Origin: Rivibacter sp049446155
GTDB taxonomy: Bacteria > Pseudomonadota > Gammaproteobacteria > Burkholderiales > Burkholderiaceae_C
Length of the DNA: 64,000 nt
Assembly (NCBI RefSeq): GCF_049446155.1
Contig: NZ_JBMSEE010000001.1
Location: 724,092-788,091, forward strand
Direction: 5' to 3'
The notes under the pieces were generated by a model. That model did no database searches, was not told the origin of the DNA, and saw nothing but the letters and a program-made list of their open reading frames with translations. Position 1 is the first letter of the stretch. Every line of letters starts with the position of its first letter. The translations under genes were made by a program, and so were the position numbers. This document shows, one piece after another, positions 1-7,936 of the stretch.

Positions 1-2
1 TG

Positions 3-452
3 TTCCTGCTGTTTCGCTTCGTGCTGCGGCGCGACATCGGCTCGATCGCGATCGCCGACGTGCTGCTCGTGGTGCTGATCGCCGACGCCTCGCAGAACGC
101 GATGGCCGGCGGCTACGACTCGATCTCCGAAGGCCTGGTGCTGATCGGCACGATCGGCGCGTGGAACTACCTGCTCGACTGGCTCAGCTTCCACAGTCCG
201 TGGCTGCGCAAGCTGATGGAGCCCAGCCCGCTGAAGCTGGTGATCGACGGGCGCCTGCAGCGCAAGAACATGCGCGCCGAGCTGATCACCTTCGAGGAGC
301 TGGAGGGCAAGCTGCGCGAGTCCGGCGTCGAACGACTCGACCAGGTGGCCAGCGCGACGCTCGAGACCGACGGCACGATCACGGTCATCAAGCGCAAGGA
401 CGACGACACGCAGCGCCCGCGGTCGGCGCACCGGCCCAGCGTCGGAGCCTGA
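3..452 (+). CDS. YetF-like DUF421 membrane protein, C-terminal part
   Basis: The gene begins outside the window; the frame is open from base 3 and 149 residues are visible. The visible part starts in a hydrophobic segment, runs through the small-side-chain stretch LIADASQNAM, another membrane segment (GTIGAWNYLLDW), and then the soluble domain with PLKLVIDGRLQRKNM and LITFEELEGKLRESGV. This order (membrane helices, then a small alpha/beta domain) is that of the YetF/DUF421 family, whose biochemical role is not settled. The gene ends convergently with the sensor kinase at 514, with a palindromic repeat between them. Family assignment is firm; function is unknown. Confidence 0.85.
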   Translation, partial: FLLFRFVLRRDIGSIAIADVLLVVLIADASQNAMAGGYDSISEGLVLIGTIGAWNYLLDWLSFHSPWLRKLMEPSPLKLVIDGRLQRKNMRAELITFEELEGKLRESGVERLDQVASATLETDGTITVIKRKDDDTQRPRSAHRPSVGA

Positions 453-471
453 TGCCGCTTCGTGCCGCCAA

Positions 472-501
472 CTCCCTCGCCCCGCTTGCGGGGAGAGGGA
501 G
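472..501. repeat. GC-rich palindromic repeat between convergent genes
   Basis: CTCCCTCGCCCC and GGGGAGAGGGAG pair around a GCTTGC loop with one mismatch, between two genes that end toward each other (stops at 452 and 514). It resembles the palindromes at 11868, 46601, 53134 and 62644. The position suggests a bidirectional terminator; there is no clear T-tract. Confidence 0.7.
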
Positions 502-513
502 CCTTCAAGCGAC

Positions 514-3500
514 TCAATCCCCCTTGTCGATCATCAGCGCGCGCAGGGCATCCAGCTCCACCGGCTTGACCAGGTGCGCATCGAAGCCGGCCTCGCGCGC
601 CTGGCGGATGTCGCGCGCCTGGCCGTAGCCCGACAGCGCGATCAGCCGACCGGTGTAGCCGCGCAAGCGGCTCTCGCGCGCGAGTTCGTAGCCCGACATG
701 CCCGGCAGGCCGATGTCGATCACCGCCACGTCGGGACGCTGCTCGAGCAGCATGTCCAGGCCGCGCGTGCCGTCGCCGCAGGACTGCACCTCGTGGCCGT
801 CGAGCCTGAGCACTTCCTGCAGCGACACGCGCGTGTCGTCGTTGTCCTCGACCAGCAGCACGCGCCGCCGAAGGCCGGGCGCGATGCGCGTCGACTCCGC
901 AAGGCCTGCGGGCCGATCGATCGTCGGCAGGTGCACGTAGAAGCTCGAGCCCTCCGGCCCGCTTTCGACGTGCACCGAGCCGCCGTGCATCTCCACCAGG
1001 CGGCGCACCAGGGTCAGGCCGATGCCCAGCCCGCCGGCGCGGCGGTCGATGCTGCGCTCGCCCTGCACGAAGAGATCGAACACGCGCGGCAGCAGCTCGG
1101 GCGGGATGCCGACGCCGTCGTCGTGCAGCGCCAGGCAGGCGCGCTCGTCCTGGCGCGTCACCTCGAAGCGGATGCGCCCGCCCGCCGGCGTGTACTTCAG
1201 CGCATTGGTCAGCAGGTTGTTGATGACCTGCTCGATGCGCGTGATGTCGGCATCGACCCAGACCTCGTCGGCGCGCACGCTGATCTCGTGCTCCTTGCCG
1301 CTGCCGGTCACGCGCGCGGTTGCGGCGATGCGTTCGACCAGCGCACCCAGCTCCACCGGCGCGCGGCTGAGCAGGATCTTGCCGGAGATCAGCCGCGAGA
1401 CGTCGAGCAGGTCGTCCATCAGGCGCGCCAGGTGGCGCGTCTGGCGCTCGATGATGCGGCGCGCGTCATCGGCGATCTCGGCCTGCGACTTGGCACGGTT
1501 GAGCACCTCGACCGCGGAGGCGATCGCGCTCAGCGGATTGCGCAGCTCGTGCGCCAGCATCGCCAGGAACTCGTCCTTTGCGCGGTTGGCGTCCTCGGCT
1601 TCGCGACGCGCCTTCTGCTCGTGCTCGACCAGCGCGGCGCGTTCGCGCTCGACCAGCTTCTGGTCGGTCACGTCGACCGTGACCCCGAGCATCTGCTGCG
1701 GCCGGCCCTGGTCGTAGGTGATCAGCACGCGGCTCGACAGCCAGCGCCAGCCGTCCTCGCCGTGGCGCACGCGAAAGTCGATGGTTTCCTTCTCCTGTCC
1801 GCGCGCCAGCGCGTTGCGCAGCATCGCCTCGACATGCGCGCGGTCCTCGGCCGCGACGCGCTGCACCCACTCGAGCAGCGTCGTCTCCTGGCTTTCGCTG
1901 CCCAGTCCGAACAGCAGCGCCTGGCCCGGCGTCCAGGCCAGCGCATCGTCGGCGACGACGTAGTGGAAGAAGCCGACGTGGCCGGCCTCCTGCGCCAGGT
2001 CCATCAGCCGCTGCGACTCGCGCAGGCGGTGGTCGGCGTTCAGCAGCTTGGCCTCGTTGCGCTTGCGCTCGGTGATGTCCACCATCGCGCCGACCGCACC
2101 GCGCGGCTGACCGCTGGCATCGACCAATGGCTCGGCGTTGGCCAGCACGAACACCGGCTCGCCCTTGTCCCGGCGCAGCTCCAGCTCGATCGCCGGCACC
2201 GTCTTGCCTTGTGCGGCCGCCAGCTGCAGCGGCTGGCGCTCGGGCGGCAGCGGCTGGCCGCGATACCAGACCGTGATCTCGCCATCGTCGGGCAGCCCGC
2301 CCAGCATGCGCGTGAGCGCCGGGTTGCGCGTGACGTTCCTGCACTGCGTGTCCTGCGTGAACGCCATGCCGATCGGGCTGGCACGAAACAGCGCCTCGAA
2401 CTCGTCGGCCTTGCGCTGCTGGCGCTCGCGCGCGAACTCGTCGGCACGCGCGGCCTGCTCGAGCGCGTCGTGCAGCTGCGCGATCTCGCGCACGACGATC
2501 GGCGCGCCGCGCGTCGGCCGCGGCGAGCGCACCAGGTCCAGCAGCGGCTCGGTCACGCGGCGCGCGACGAACAGCGCGCACATCAGGCCCACGAGCAGGC
2601 CGAGCAGGCCGATGCCGGCAGCCGAGATCATGGCCTGGCGCAACGCGGCGTCCATCGACTCGACCGGCACGCCGACCGCCACGCGCCAGTTCGACAGCGG
2701 CACCTTGCTGACCGCCGTGTAGCTCTCCTCGCCCTCGGGCATGGGCACGCGCGCGATGCGTCCGGCCTGCGCGGACAGCGCGGCTGTCGTCTTCGCCGGC
2801 ATCGGCTGGCCGATCGCGGCCGGCTGCGCCGATTGAGCGATCACGTTGTAGCGCCCGTCGAGCACCTGCGCCACGTTGCCCGGCCGCCCCGACGCGCGCT
2901 GCGTGACGTCCTGCCAGACCGAGGTCGGAATCCACACACCGAGCACCCAGCGCACCTCGGGACCGTTCATCACCGGCACCGCGACCGCAGTCACGAACGG
3001 GCCCTGCGGCCCGCCGGCCAGCAGGTCCGACGCGAGCGGCTCGCCGCGCCGCGCGACGTTGGCGAGATCGAGCCCCACCGTCGCCCAGCGCACGTCGGCG
3101 TCGCTCGGCCAACCGGTCGTGAACAGCACCTGGCCGGTGGCATCGGCGAGGAACACGCCGCTCCAGGTCGAGCGCAGCATCGTGCGCGCACGCGCCTGGC
3201 GTTCGAACGTGGCCAGGTCGCCCTGGCGCAGCGCCTCGCTTTGCGACACGGTGGCCAGCGCGTCGACCGACGACAGGAGCTCGCGCTCGAGCACGCTGGC
3301 GATCGACGCGGCCGAGCGCGTGAGCTCGGCGCGCATGCGCTGTTGCTCGTCTTGCAGCTTCTGGTACAGCAGCAGCCCGAGCAGACCGGCGATCGGCAAG
3401 GTCGCGACGACGATCACGACCGTGAGGTAGGCGCGCAGCGATGCCGTCGGCCACCGCAGCCCGGCAGAGCCGGGCAGGCGGGCGGAGGCTGGCGCTGGTT

Positions 3501-3537
3501 GCATGGGCCGCTGCGTCGGCCGTTGCGTGGACCACAT
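514..3537 (-). CDS. Hybrid sensor histidine kinase with two PAS domains and a receiver
   Basis: The product is 1007 residues. Order of parts: a short basic N-terminus, membrane helix 1 (about 36-60), a periplasmic sensor region (about 60-300), membrane helix 2 (around GIGLLGLLVGLMCALF), two PAS-type segments (around 405-510 and 530-640, each ending in a GVxVDVT/GAMVDIT motif), a HisKA dimerisation domain with the phospho-acceptor His near residue 663 in LAHELRNPLS, an ATPase domain with N-box NLLTNALKYTP and glycine boxes DDGVGIP and GLGIGL, and a C-terminal receiver with acceptor Asp near 940 in VIDIGLPGMSG. No cognate DNA-binding regulator lies beside it, so it is an orphan hybrid kinase. 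The start at 3537 is the upstream-most plausible ATG; an ATG at 3504 is also possible. Its input is unknown. Confidence 0.9.
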   Translation of the reverse strand: MWSTQRPTQRPMQPAPASARLPGSAGLRWPTASLRAYLTVVIVVATLPIAGLLGLLLYQKLQDEQQRMRAELTRSAASIASVLERELLSSVDALATVSQSEALRQGDLATFERQARARTMLRSTWSGVFLADATGQVLFTTGWPSDADVRWATVGLDLANVARRGEPLASDLLAGGPQGPFVTAVAVPVMNGPEVRWVLGVWIPTSVWQDVTQRASGRPGNVAQVLDGRYNVIAQSAQPAAIGQPMPAKTTAALSAQAGRIARVPMPEGEESYTAVSKVPLSNWRVAVGVPVESMDAALRQAMISAAGIGLLGLLVGLMCALFVARRVTEPLLDLVRSPRPTRGAPIVVREIAQLHDALEQAARADEFARERQQRKADEFEALFRASPIGMAFTQDTQCRNVTRNPALTRMLGGLPDDGEITVWYRGQPLPPERQPLQLAAAQGKTVPAIELELRRDKGEPVFVLANAEPLVDASGQPRGAVGAMVDITERKRNEAKLLNADHRLRESQRLMDLAQEAGHVGFFHYVVADDALAWTPGQALLFGLGSESQETTLLEWVQRVAAEDRAHVEAMLRNALARGQEKETIDFRVRHGEDGWRWLSSRVLITYDQGRPQQMLGVTVDVTDQKLVERERAALVEHEQKARREAEDANRAKDEFLAMLAHELRNPLSAIASAVEVLNRAKSQAEIADDARRIIERQTRHLARLMDDLLDVSRLISGKILLSRAPVELGALVERIAATARVTGSGKEHEISVRADEVWVDADITRIEQVINNLLTNALKYTPAGGRIRFEVTRQDERACLALHDDGVGIPPELLPRVFDLFVQGERSIDRRAGGLGIGLTLVRRLVEMHGGSVHVESGPEGSSFYVHLPTIDRPAGLAESTRIAPGLRRRVLLVEDNDDTRVSLQEVLRLDGHEVQSCGDGTRGLDMLLEQRPDVAVIDIGLPGMSGYELARESRLRGYTGRLIALSGYGQARDIRQAREAGFDAHLVKPVELDALRALMIDKGD

Positions 3538-3622
3538 GGCTTCGGCGAGCGTAGCGCCGCCGCGAAGGCCGTCAATCGGTGAATCGCGCTTCAACGGTGC
3601 TGCGTGGCCTCGCGGTGTCACG

Positions 3623-3636
3623 GGCACGTCGATTGC
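3623..3636 (+). promoter_or_regulatory. Sigma-54-type -24/-12 element (site 1)
   Basis: GGCACG-TCGA-TTGC followed by C, 82 bases before the start of the small protein at 3718. It matches the GG-N10-GC core of sigma-54 promoters and is one of 17 similar sites in the window. The distance to the start codon is longer than at the other sites. Confidence 0.6.
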
Positions 3637-3717
3637 CTGAACCCCGTTTGAGCCCTGTTTGCGGCCGGCGCACCCGCCACGCCTTCGAGCCGTTCGAACC
3701 AACCGAGGAGCCGACAG

Positions 3718-3927
3718 ATGAAGCAAGACGTCGTTGTGATCGCCGCACTGGGCGCGCTGCTCGCCTATGCGCTGCGCGCCGTGCGGCACGCGCGCCACGA
3801 GGCGATGCGCCCCCGCGCCAAGCCCACCGAACTGCAACGCTGGGAAGGCGAAGGCGGCGGCGTGCCGACACCGCCCGCGGCCACCGATACGCCTTCCGAA
3901 GCGCTGCGCCCGCCGATCGCTTCCTGA
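3718..3927 (+). CDS. Small single-pass membrane protein, function unknown
   Basis: 69 residues: a hydrophobic N-terminal helix (VVVIAALGALLAYALRAV) followed by a basic then polar tail rich in Pro, Thr and Glu (RWEGEGGGVPTP). GAGGAG lies 7 bases before the ATG, so translation is credible. I do not recognise a named family. It sits between the sigma-54-type element at 3623 and the polysaccharide operon, and its tail is probably soluble with one anchored helix. It could instead be a cleaved signal peptide protein. Confidence 0.65.
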   Translation: MKQDVVVIAALGALLAYALRAVRHARHEAMRPRAKPTELQRWEGEGGGVPTPPAATDTPSEALRPPIAS

Positions 3928-3983
3928 CGACCGACACATCGTTTGCATCGCGCTGGCTGCATCGTGCTGACCCCCTCGCTGAC

Positions 3984-3997
3984 GGCACGCGGATTGC
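3984..3997 (+). promoter_or_regulatory. Sigma-54-type -24/-12 element (site 2) for the polysaccharide operon
   Basis: GGCACG-CGGA-TTGC followed by C; the GC of the -12 box is 36 bases before the ATG at 4033. It probably drives the seven-gene run to 11843. Confidence 0.7.
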
Positions 3998-4032
3998 CGA
4001 ACCGCGCTACCTTCAAACGATGGGAAGACACG

Positions 4033-5343
4033 ATGACCGGCGCTCCGCTGCGCATCGCCTTGATCAGCGAACACGCATCGCCGCTGGCCAGCCTCGGTTC
4101 GGTCGACGCGGGCGGGCAGAACACCTACGTCGCCAACATCGCGAAAGCGCTGGCGATGCAGGGCCACCAGGTCGACATCTTCACGCGCCGCGACGACCGT
4201 GACATGCCGACGGTGGTCGACATGCGCCCCGGCTGCCGCGTGATCCATGTGGATGCCGGACCGCCGAGCTTCGTCGCGAAGGAATGCATGCTCGAGCTGA
4301 TGCCGGCCTTCGCGAGCCAGATGGCCGCGCTGATGCGCCACAGCGTCGGCTACGACGTGGTGCATGCCAATTTTTTCATGTCGGGCTGGGTCGGCCTGCG
4401 GCTGCAAGACGAGTTCGACGTGCCGCTGGTCACGACCTTCCACGCGCTCGGCCTCGTGCGGCGCGAGCACCAGCCCGACGACGCCTTTCCCGCCTCGCGC
4501 ATCGGCATCGAGCGCGTGCTGATGCAGCGCTCCGACGCCGTGATCGCCGAGTGCCCGCAGGACCGGCTCGACATGGTGCGGCTGTACGGCGCCGACACCG
4601 ACCGCCTGCACACCGTGGCCTGCGGCATCGACCGCGAGGAGCTCGCGCCCCTCGCGCGCGAGACCGCGCGCCAGCGCCTCGGCCTGCACGGCGACGCCTT
4701 CACGGTGCTGCAGCTCGGACGCATGGTGCCGCGCAAGGGCATCGACAACGTGATCCGCGCGCTCGCGCTGCTCGACGCGCCCGCGCGCCTGCTGGTGGTC
4801 GGCGGCGATGCCGACAAGGGCGGCGGCACCGCGGCCGAGGCCAAGCGGCTGCGCCGGCTGGCGCTCGAATGCGGCGTGCGCAGCCGCGTCGACTTCGTCG
4901 GCCAGCGCTCGCGCGCCGAACTGCGCTGGTGGTACTCGGCGGCCGACGTGTTCGTCTCGACGCCGTGGTACGAGCCCTTCGGCATCACGCCGCTCGAGGC
5001 CATGGCCTGCGCGCTGCCGGTGATCGGCGCGGACGTCGGCGGCATCAAGTACAGCGTGATCGACGGCGTGACCGGCCTGCTGGTGCCGCCACGCGACCCG
5101 CGCGCGCTGGCCGCGAGCCTGGCCTACGTCGACGCGCACCCCGAGGTGGCGCGCGCGATGGGCCTCGCCGGCCTGCGCCGCGTGCGCACCGAGTTCACCT
5201 GGGAGCGCATCGCCGCGCAACTGCTCGAGGTCTACCGGGCCGTGCTGACGCGCGGTCGCACCCGCCGGCGCCGCTCGCTGCGGCTGGTTCCTGCCGGCTC
5301 GACGTTCGCTTCATCAACAGGAGTGATGGCATGTCTGCATTGA
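4033..5343 (+). CDS. Family 4 (GT-B) glycosyltransferase
   Basis: 436 residues. The N-terminal Rossmann half carries DAGGQNTYVANIAKAL, the glycine-rich acceptor-side loop typical of sucrose-phosphate-synthase/MshA-like GT4 enzymes; the C-terminal half has LGRMVPRKGIDNVI and the EPFGITPLEAMACALP motif with the paired Glu residues that hold the donor sugar nucleotide. It is a cytoplasmic retaining transferase that probably begins the repeat built by this operon; donor and acceptor cannot be read from sequence. The ATG at 4033 follows GGAAG, and a sigma-54-type element ends 36 bases upstream, which argues against longer upstream starts. Its last 13 bases overlap the next gene. Confidence 0.9.
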   Translation: MTGAPLRIALISEHASPLASLGSVDAGGQNTYVANIAKALAMQGHQVDIFTRRDDRDMPTVVDMRPGCRVIHVDAGPPSFVAKECMLELMPAFASQMAALMRHSVGYDVVHANFFMSGWVGLRLQDEFDVPLVTTFHALGLVRREHQPDDAFPASRIGIERVLMQRSDAVIAECPQDRLDMVRLYGADTDRLHTVACGIDREELAPLARETARQRLGLHGDAFTVLQLGRMVPRKGIDNVIRALALLDAPARLLVVGGDADKGGGTAAEAKRLRRLALECGVRSRVDFVGQRSRAELRWWYSAADVFVSTPWYEPFGITPLEAMACALPVIGADVGGIKYSVIDGVTGLLVPPRDPRALAASLAYVDAHPEVARAMGLAGLRRVRTEFTWERIAAQLLEVYRAVLTRGRTRRRRSLRLVPAGSTFASSTGVMACLH

Positions 5344-6146
5344 TCGATTCACTGGCCGAGGAGGCCTTCGCGCGGGAGGTGGAACAGACGGCACGCGTGC
5401 GCACGCCGCAGCTGCTGCCGCTGGAAGACCGCGTGGTCTTCGTGACCGGTGCCGCCAGCGGCCTGGGCGCGGCGATCGCGCGCGACCTCGTCGAGCAGGG
5501 CGCGCGCGTCGTGCTGGCCGACATCAACCGGCTGAAGGCCGGGCAGCACGCCGAATCGATCGACCCGCGCGGCGAGCGCAGCCTGGTCGTGACCTGCGAC
5601 GTCAGCGATGCCGAAGACTGCGTCGCCGCGATCGAGCGCAGCGTCTCGCACTTCGGCACGATCGACGCGCTGGTCAACAACGCCGGCACCGACGTGACCT
5701 GCGCGATCGGGGATCTGAGCGTCGCCGACTTCGACCGCGTGCTGTCGACCAACCTGCGCGGGCCGTTCCTGCTGATCAAGGCCGCGCTGCCGGCGCTGAT
5801 CGACGGCTACGACGGCGAGGGCGGCCAGATCGTCAACATCGCGTCCACCGCGGCGCGCCGCGCCTGGCCGAATGCGAGCGCCTACCACGCCAGCAAGTGG
5901 GGACTGCTCGGCCTCACGCAGTCGATCCACGCCGAGCTGCGCGCCAGGGGCGTGCGCGTGACCAGCGTGATCGCCGGCGGCATGCGCACGCCCTTCCTGC
6001 TTGACCGCTTTTCCGACCTCGACCCGGCGCTGCTGCAAGACCCCGCCAACGTCGCGCTCGGCGTGCGCTTCGCGTTGACGATGCCGCGCGGCTCGGTGGT
6101 GCCGGAGCTGATGGTCCTGCCGCAGAACGAGACCTCGTGGCCATGA
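5331..6146 (+). CDS. SDR-family oxidoreductase
   Basis: 271 residues, classical short-chain dehydrogenase: TGAASGLGAAIA cofactor loop near residue 40, NNAG near 118, catalytic Ser in NIASTAA and the YHASK Tyr/Lys pair near 185. An N-terminal extension of about 30 residues precedes the Rossmann fold. The gene overlaps the transferase before it by 13 bases and the phosphatase after it by the ATGA of the start and stop codons, so it is translationally coupled within the sugar operon. A role in oxidising or reducing a sugar precursor is likely but inferred only from context. Confidence 0.88.
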   Translation: MSALIDSLAEEAFAREVEQTARVRTPQLLPLEDRVVFVTGAASGLGAAIARDLVEQGARVVLADINRLKAGQHAESIDPRGERSLVVTCDVSDAEDCVAAIERSVSHFGTIDALVNNAGTDVTCAIGDLSVADFDRVLSTNLRGPFLLIKAALPALIDGYDGEGGQIVNIASTAARRAWPNASAYHASKWGLLGLTQSIHAELRARGVRVTSVIAGGMRTPFLLDRFSDLDPALLQDPANVALGVRFALTMPRGSVVPELMVLPQNETSWP

Positions 6147-6775
6147 TCAGAAGCAGCCGCTGGATCGCGCCCGACGAGCCGCTCGCGCAGCCGCGCCCCT
6201 GTGTCTTCATCGACAAGGACGGCACGCTGGTGCGCAACGTCGCGCACAACGTCGACGCTTCGCGCATCGAGTTCATGCCGCGTGCGCTGCAGGCGCTGCG
6301 CCGGCTGGCCGATGGCGGCTACCTGCTCGTGCTGGTGACCAACCAGCCGGGGCTGGCCGAGGGCCGCTTCTCGCGCGCCGACTACGGCGAGCTGCTGCGC
6401 GCGCTGTCGCGCCGCCTGCGCGACGAGGCCGGCCTCGCGTTCGCCGGCGTCTACACCTGCGGCCACGCGCCGGGGCCCGACGGCCGCCCAGCCTGCCTGT
6501 GCCGCAAGCCCGCGCCCGGCCTGCTCAAGCAGGCCGCGGTGTCGCTGCGGCTGGACCTCGCGCGCTCGTGGATGGTGGGCGACATCCTCGACGACATCGA
6601 GGCCGGACGGCGCGCGGGCTGCCGCACCGTGCTGGTCGACGTCGGCAACGAGACGCAGTGGAAGCGCGGGCCGATGCGCGAGCCGCACGTGGTCTGCCAC
6701 GACCTGCTCGAGGCCGCGCAGGCGATCGCCTCGGCGCGGCAGGCGCCGCCGGCGCGGCAGCCGCAGCCGGCCTGA
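6143..6775 (+). CDS. HAD-IIIA phosphatase, GmhB-like (heptose bisphosphate phosphatase type)
   Basis: 210 residues. The HAD motif I reads FIDKDGTLV (nucleophile and acid Asp), motif II is TNQPG, and motif III/IV lies in CRKPAPGLL and MVGDILDDIEAG. The Cys residues of the YTCGHAPG...CLCRKP segment match the zinc loop of D,D-heptose-1,7-bisphosphate 7-phosphatases. Two GT9 transferases of the heptosyltransferase class follow in the operon, so a heptose-nucleotide pathway is a reasonable inference; histidinol-phosphatase-like activity is the main alternative. Start is the ATG overlapping the previous stop; a GTG six bases upstream is possible. Confidence 0.85.
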   Translation: MIRSSRWIAPDEPLAQPRPCVFIDKDGTLVRNVAHNVDASRIEFMPRALQALRRLADGGYLLVLVTNQPGLAEGRFSRADYGELLRALSRRLRDEAGLAFAGVYTCGHAPGPDGRPACLCRKPAPGLLKQAAVSLRLDLARSWMVGDILDDIEAGRRAGCRTVLVDVGNETQWKRGPMREPHVVCHDLLEAAQAIASARQAPPARQPQPA

Positions 6776-6800
6776 GGCAGGGCACGGGCGAGAGCGCGCG

Positions 6801-7922
6801 ATGACGAGCCCATCCACGTTCGGCTCCGCGCTCGAGTGGCGGAGCGCCACGCGCATCCTCGCGGTGCGGCTCGACAGCATCGGCGATGTCGTGATGACCA
6901 CGCCGGCATTGGCCGCGCTGCACGACGCGCCGGGCCGGCCCTCGGTGACCTTGCTGACCTCGCCGGCCGGCGCCGCGCTCGCGCCGCTGCTGCCGATGGT
7001 CGATGCAGTGATCGCGCACCGCGCCCCGTGGGTCAGCGGTGCTTGCTTCGACGACGACGATGCGCTGATCGAGCGGCTGCGCGCGCGGCGCTTCGATGCC
7101 GCGGTGATCTTCACCGTCAGCACGCAGTCGGCGCTGCCGGCCTCGCTGGTGTGCCGCATGGCCGGCATCCCGCTGCGGCTCGCGCACAGCCGCGAGAACC
7201 CCTACGGCCTCTTGACGCACTGGGTGCGCGACGAAGACCGGCTCGGCGACGCGATGCGGCACGAGGTGCGCCGCCAGCTCGACCTGGTCGCCAGCGTCGG
7301 CTTCAGCGCAGCGAGCGAACGCCTGCAGATCGACATCGGCGCGAGCGATGCGCGCGCCGCCGCGGCGGCGCTCGTCGCGCACGGCCTGGCCGAACGGCAG
7401 CCCTACTTCGTCGTCCACGTGGGCGCCAACGCCGCGTCGCGGCGCTACGCGCCCGAGCGCTTCGGCCGCGCCGCGCGCGAGGTCGGCGCGCGCACCGGCT
7501 GGCGCGCGGTCTTCACCGGCAGCGACGACGAGGCCGAGCTCGTCGCCCGCGCGCTGGCGCACGCCGGGGGCGACGCGGTGGCGATCACGCGCGACCTGGC
7601 GCTGGGCACGCTGGCCGCGCTGATCGGCGGCGCGCGGCTGCTGATCGCCAACAACAGCGCGCCCATGCACCTGGCCGCCGCACTGGGCACGCCCGTCGTC
7701 GCGCTGTATGCGCTGACCAACCCGCAGCACACGCCGTGGCGCGTGCCGGCGGCCGTGCTGCACCGGCACGTCGACTGCCGCCACTGCCTCAAGAGCACCT
7801 GCCCGCGCGCCGACCACGCCTGCCTGAACGGCGTGGCGGTCGAGCAGGTGGTCGATGCCGCGATGAACCTGGCGATGCGACCGCGCCGCGCAAGCGCCGC
7901 AGTGGCCCTCCCATCGCCTTAA
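6801..7922 (+). CDS. GT9 (heptosyltransferase-like) glycosyltransferase
   Basis: 373 residues. N-terminal RLDSIGDVVMTTPAL is the signature of ADP-heptose:LPS heptosyltransferases and relatives; the C-terminal half has FVVHVGANAASRRYAPERFGRAAR and LIANNSAPMHLAAALGTPVVALYA, which form the nucleotide-sugar pocket. A Cys cluster (CRHCLKSTCPR) near the C-terminus is common in this family. It is a cytoplasmic inverting transferase in the same operon as the GmhB-like phosphatase, consistent with a heptose-containing glycan. The acceptor is unknown. Confidence 0.88.
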   Translation: MTSPSTFGSALEWRSATRILAVRLDSIGDVVMTTPALAALHDAPGRPSVTLLTSPAGAALAPLLPMVDAVIAHRAPWVSGACFDDDDALIERLRARRFDAAVIFTVSTQSALPASLVCRMAGIPLRLAHSRENPYGLLTHWVRDEDRLGDAMRHEVRRQLDLVASVGFSAASERLQIDIGASDARAAAAALVAHGLAERQPYFVVHVGANAASRRYAPERFGRAAREVGARTGWRAVFTGSDDEAELVARALAHAGGDAVAITRDLALGTLAALIGGARLLIANNSAPMHLAAALGTPVVALYALTNPQHTPWRVPAAVLHRHVDCRHCLKSTCPRADHACLNGVAVEQVVDAAMNLAMRPRRASAAVALPSP

Positions 7923-7936
7923 CGGGCCCCAGACAC

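Noticed and set aside
574..3582. Very long open frame antisense to the sensor kinase (and similar ones antisense to katE, the 46.7-50.3 kb gene and others)
   Set aside because: Arg/Ala/His-rich composition without domains; expected by-product of high GC third positions in the true gene.
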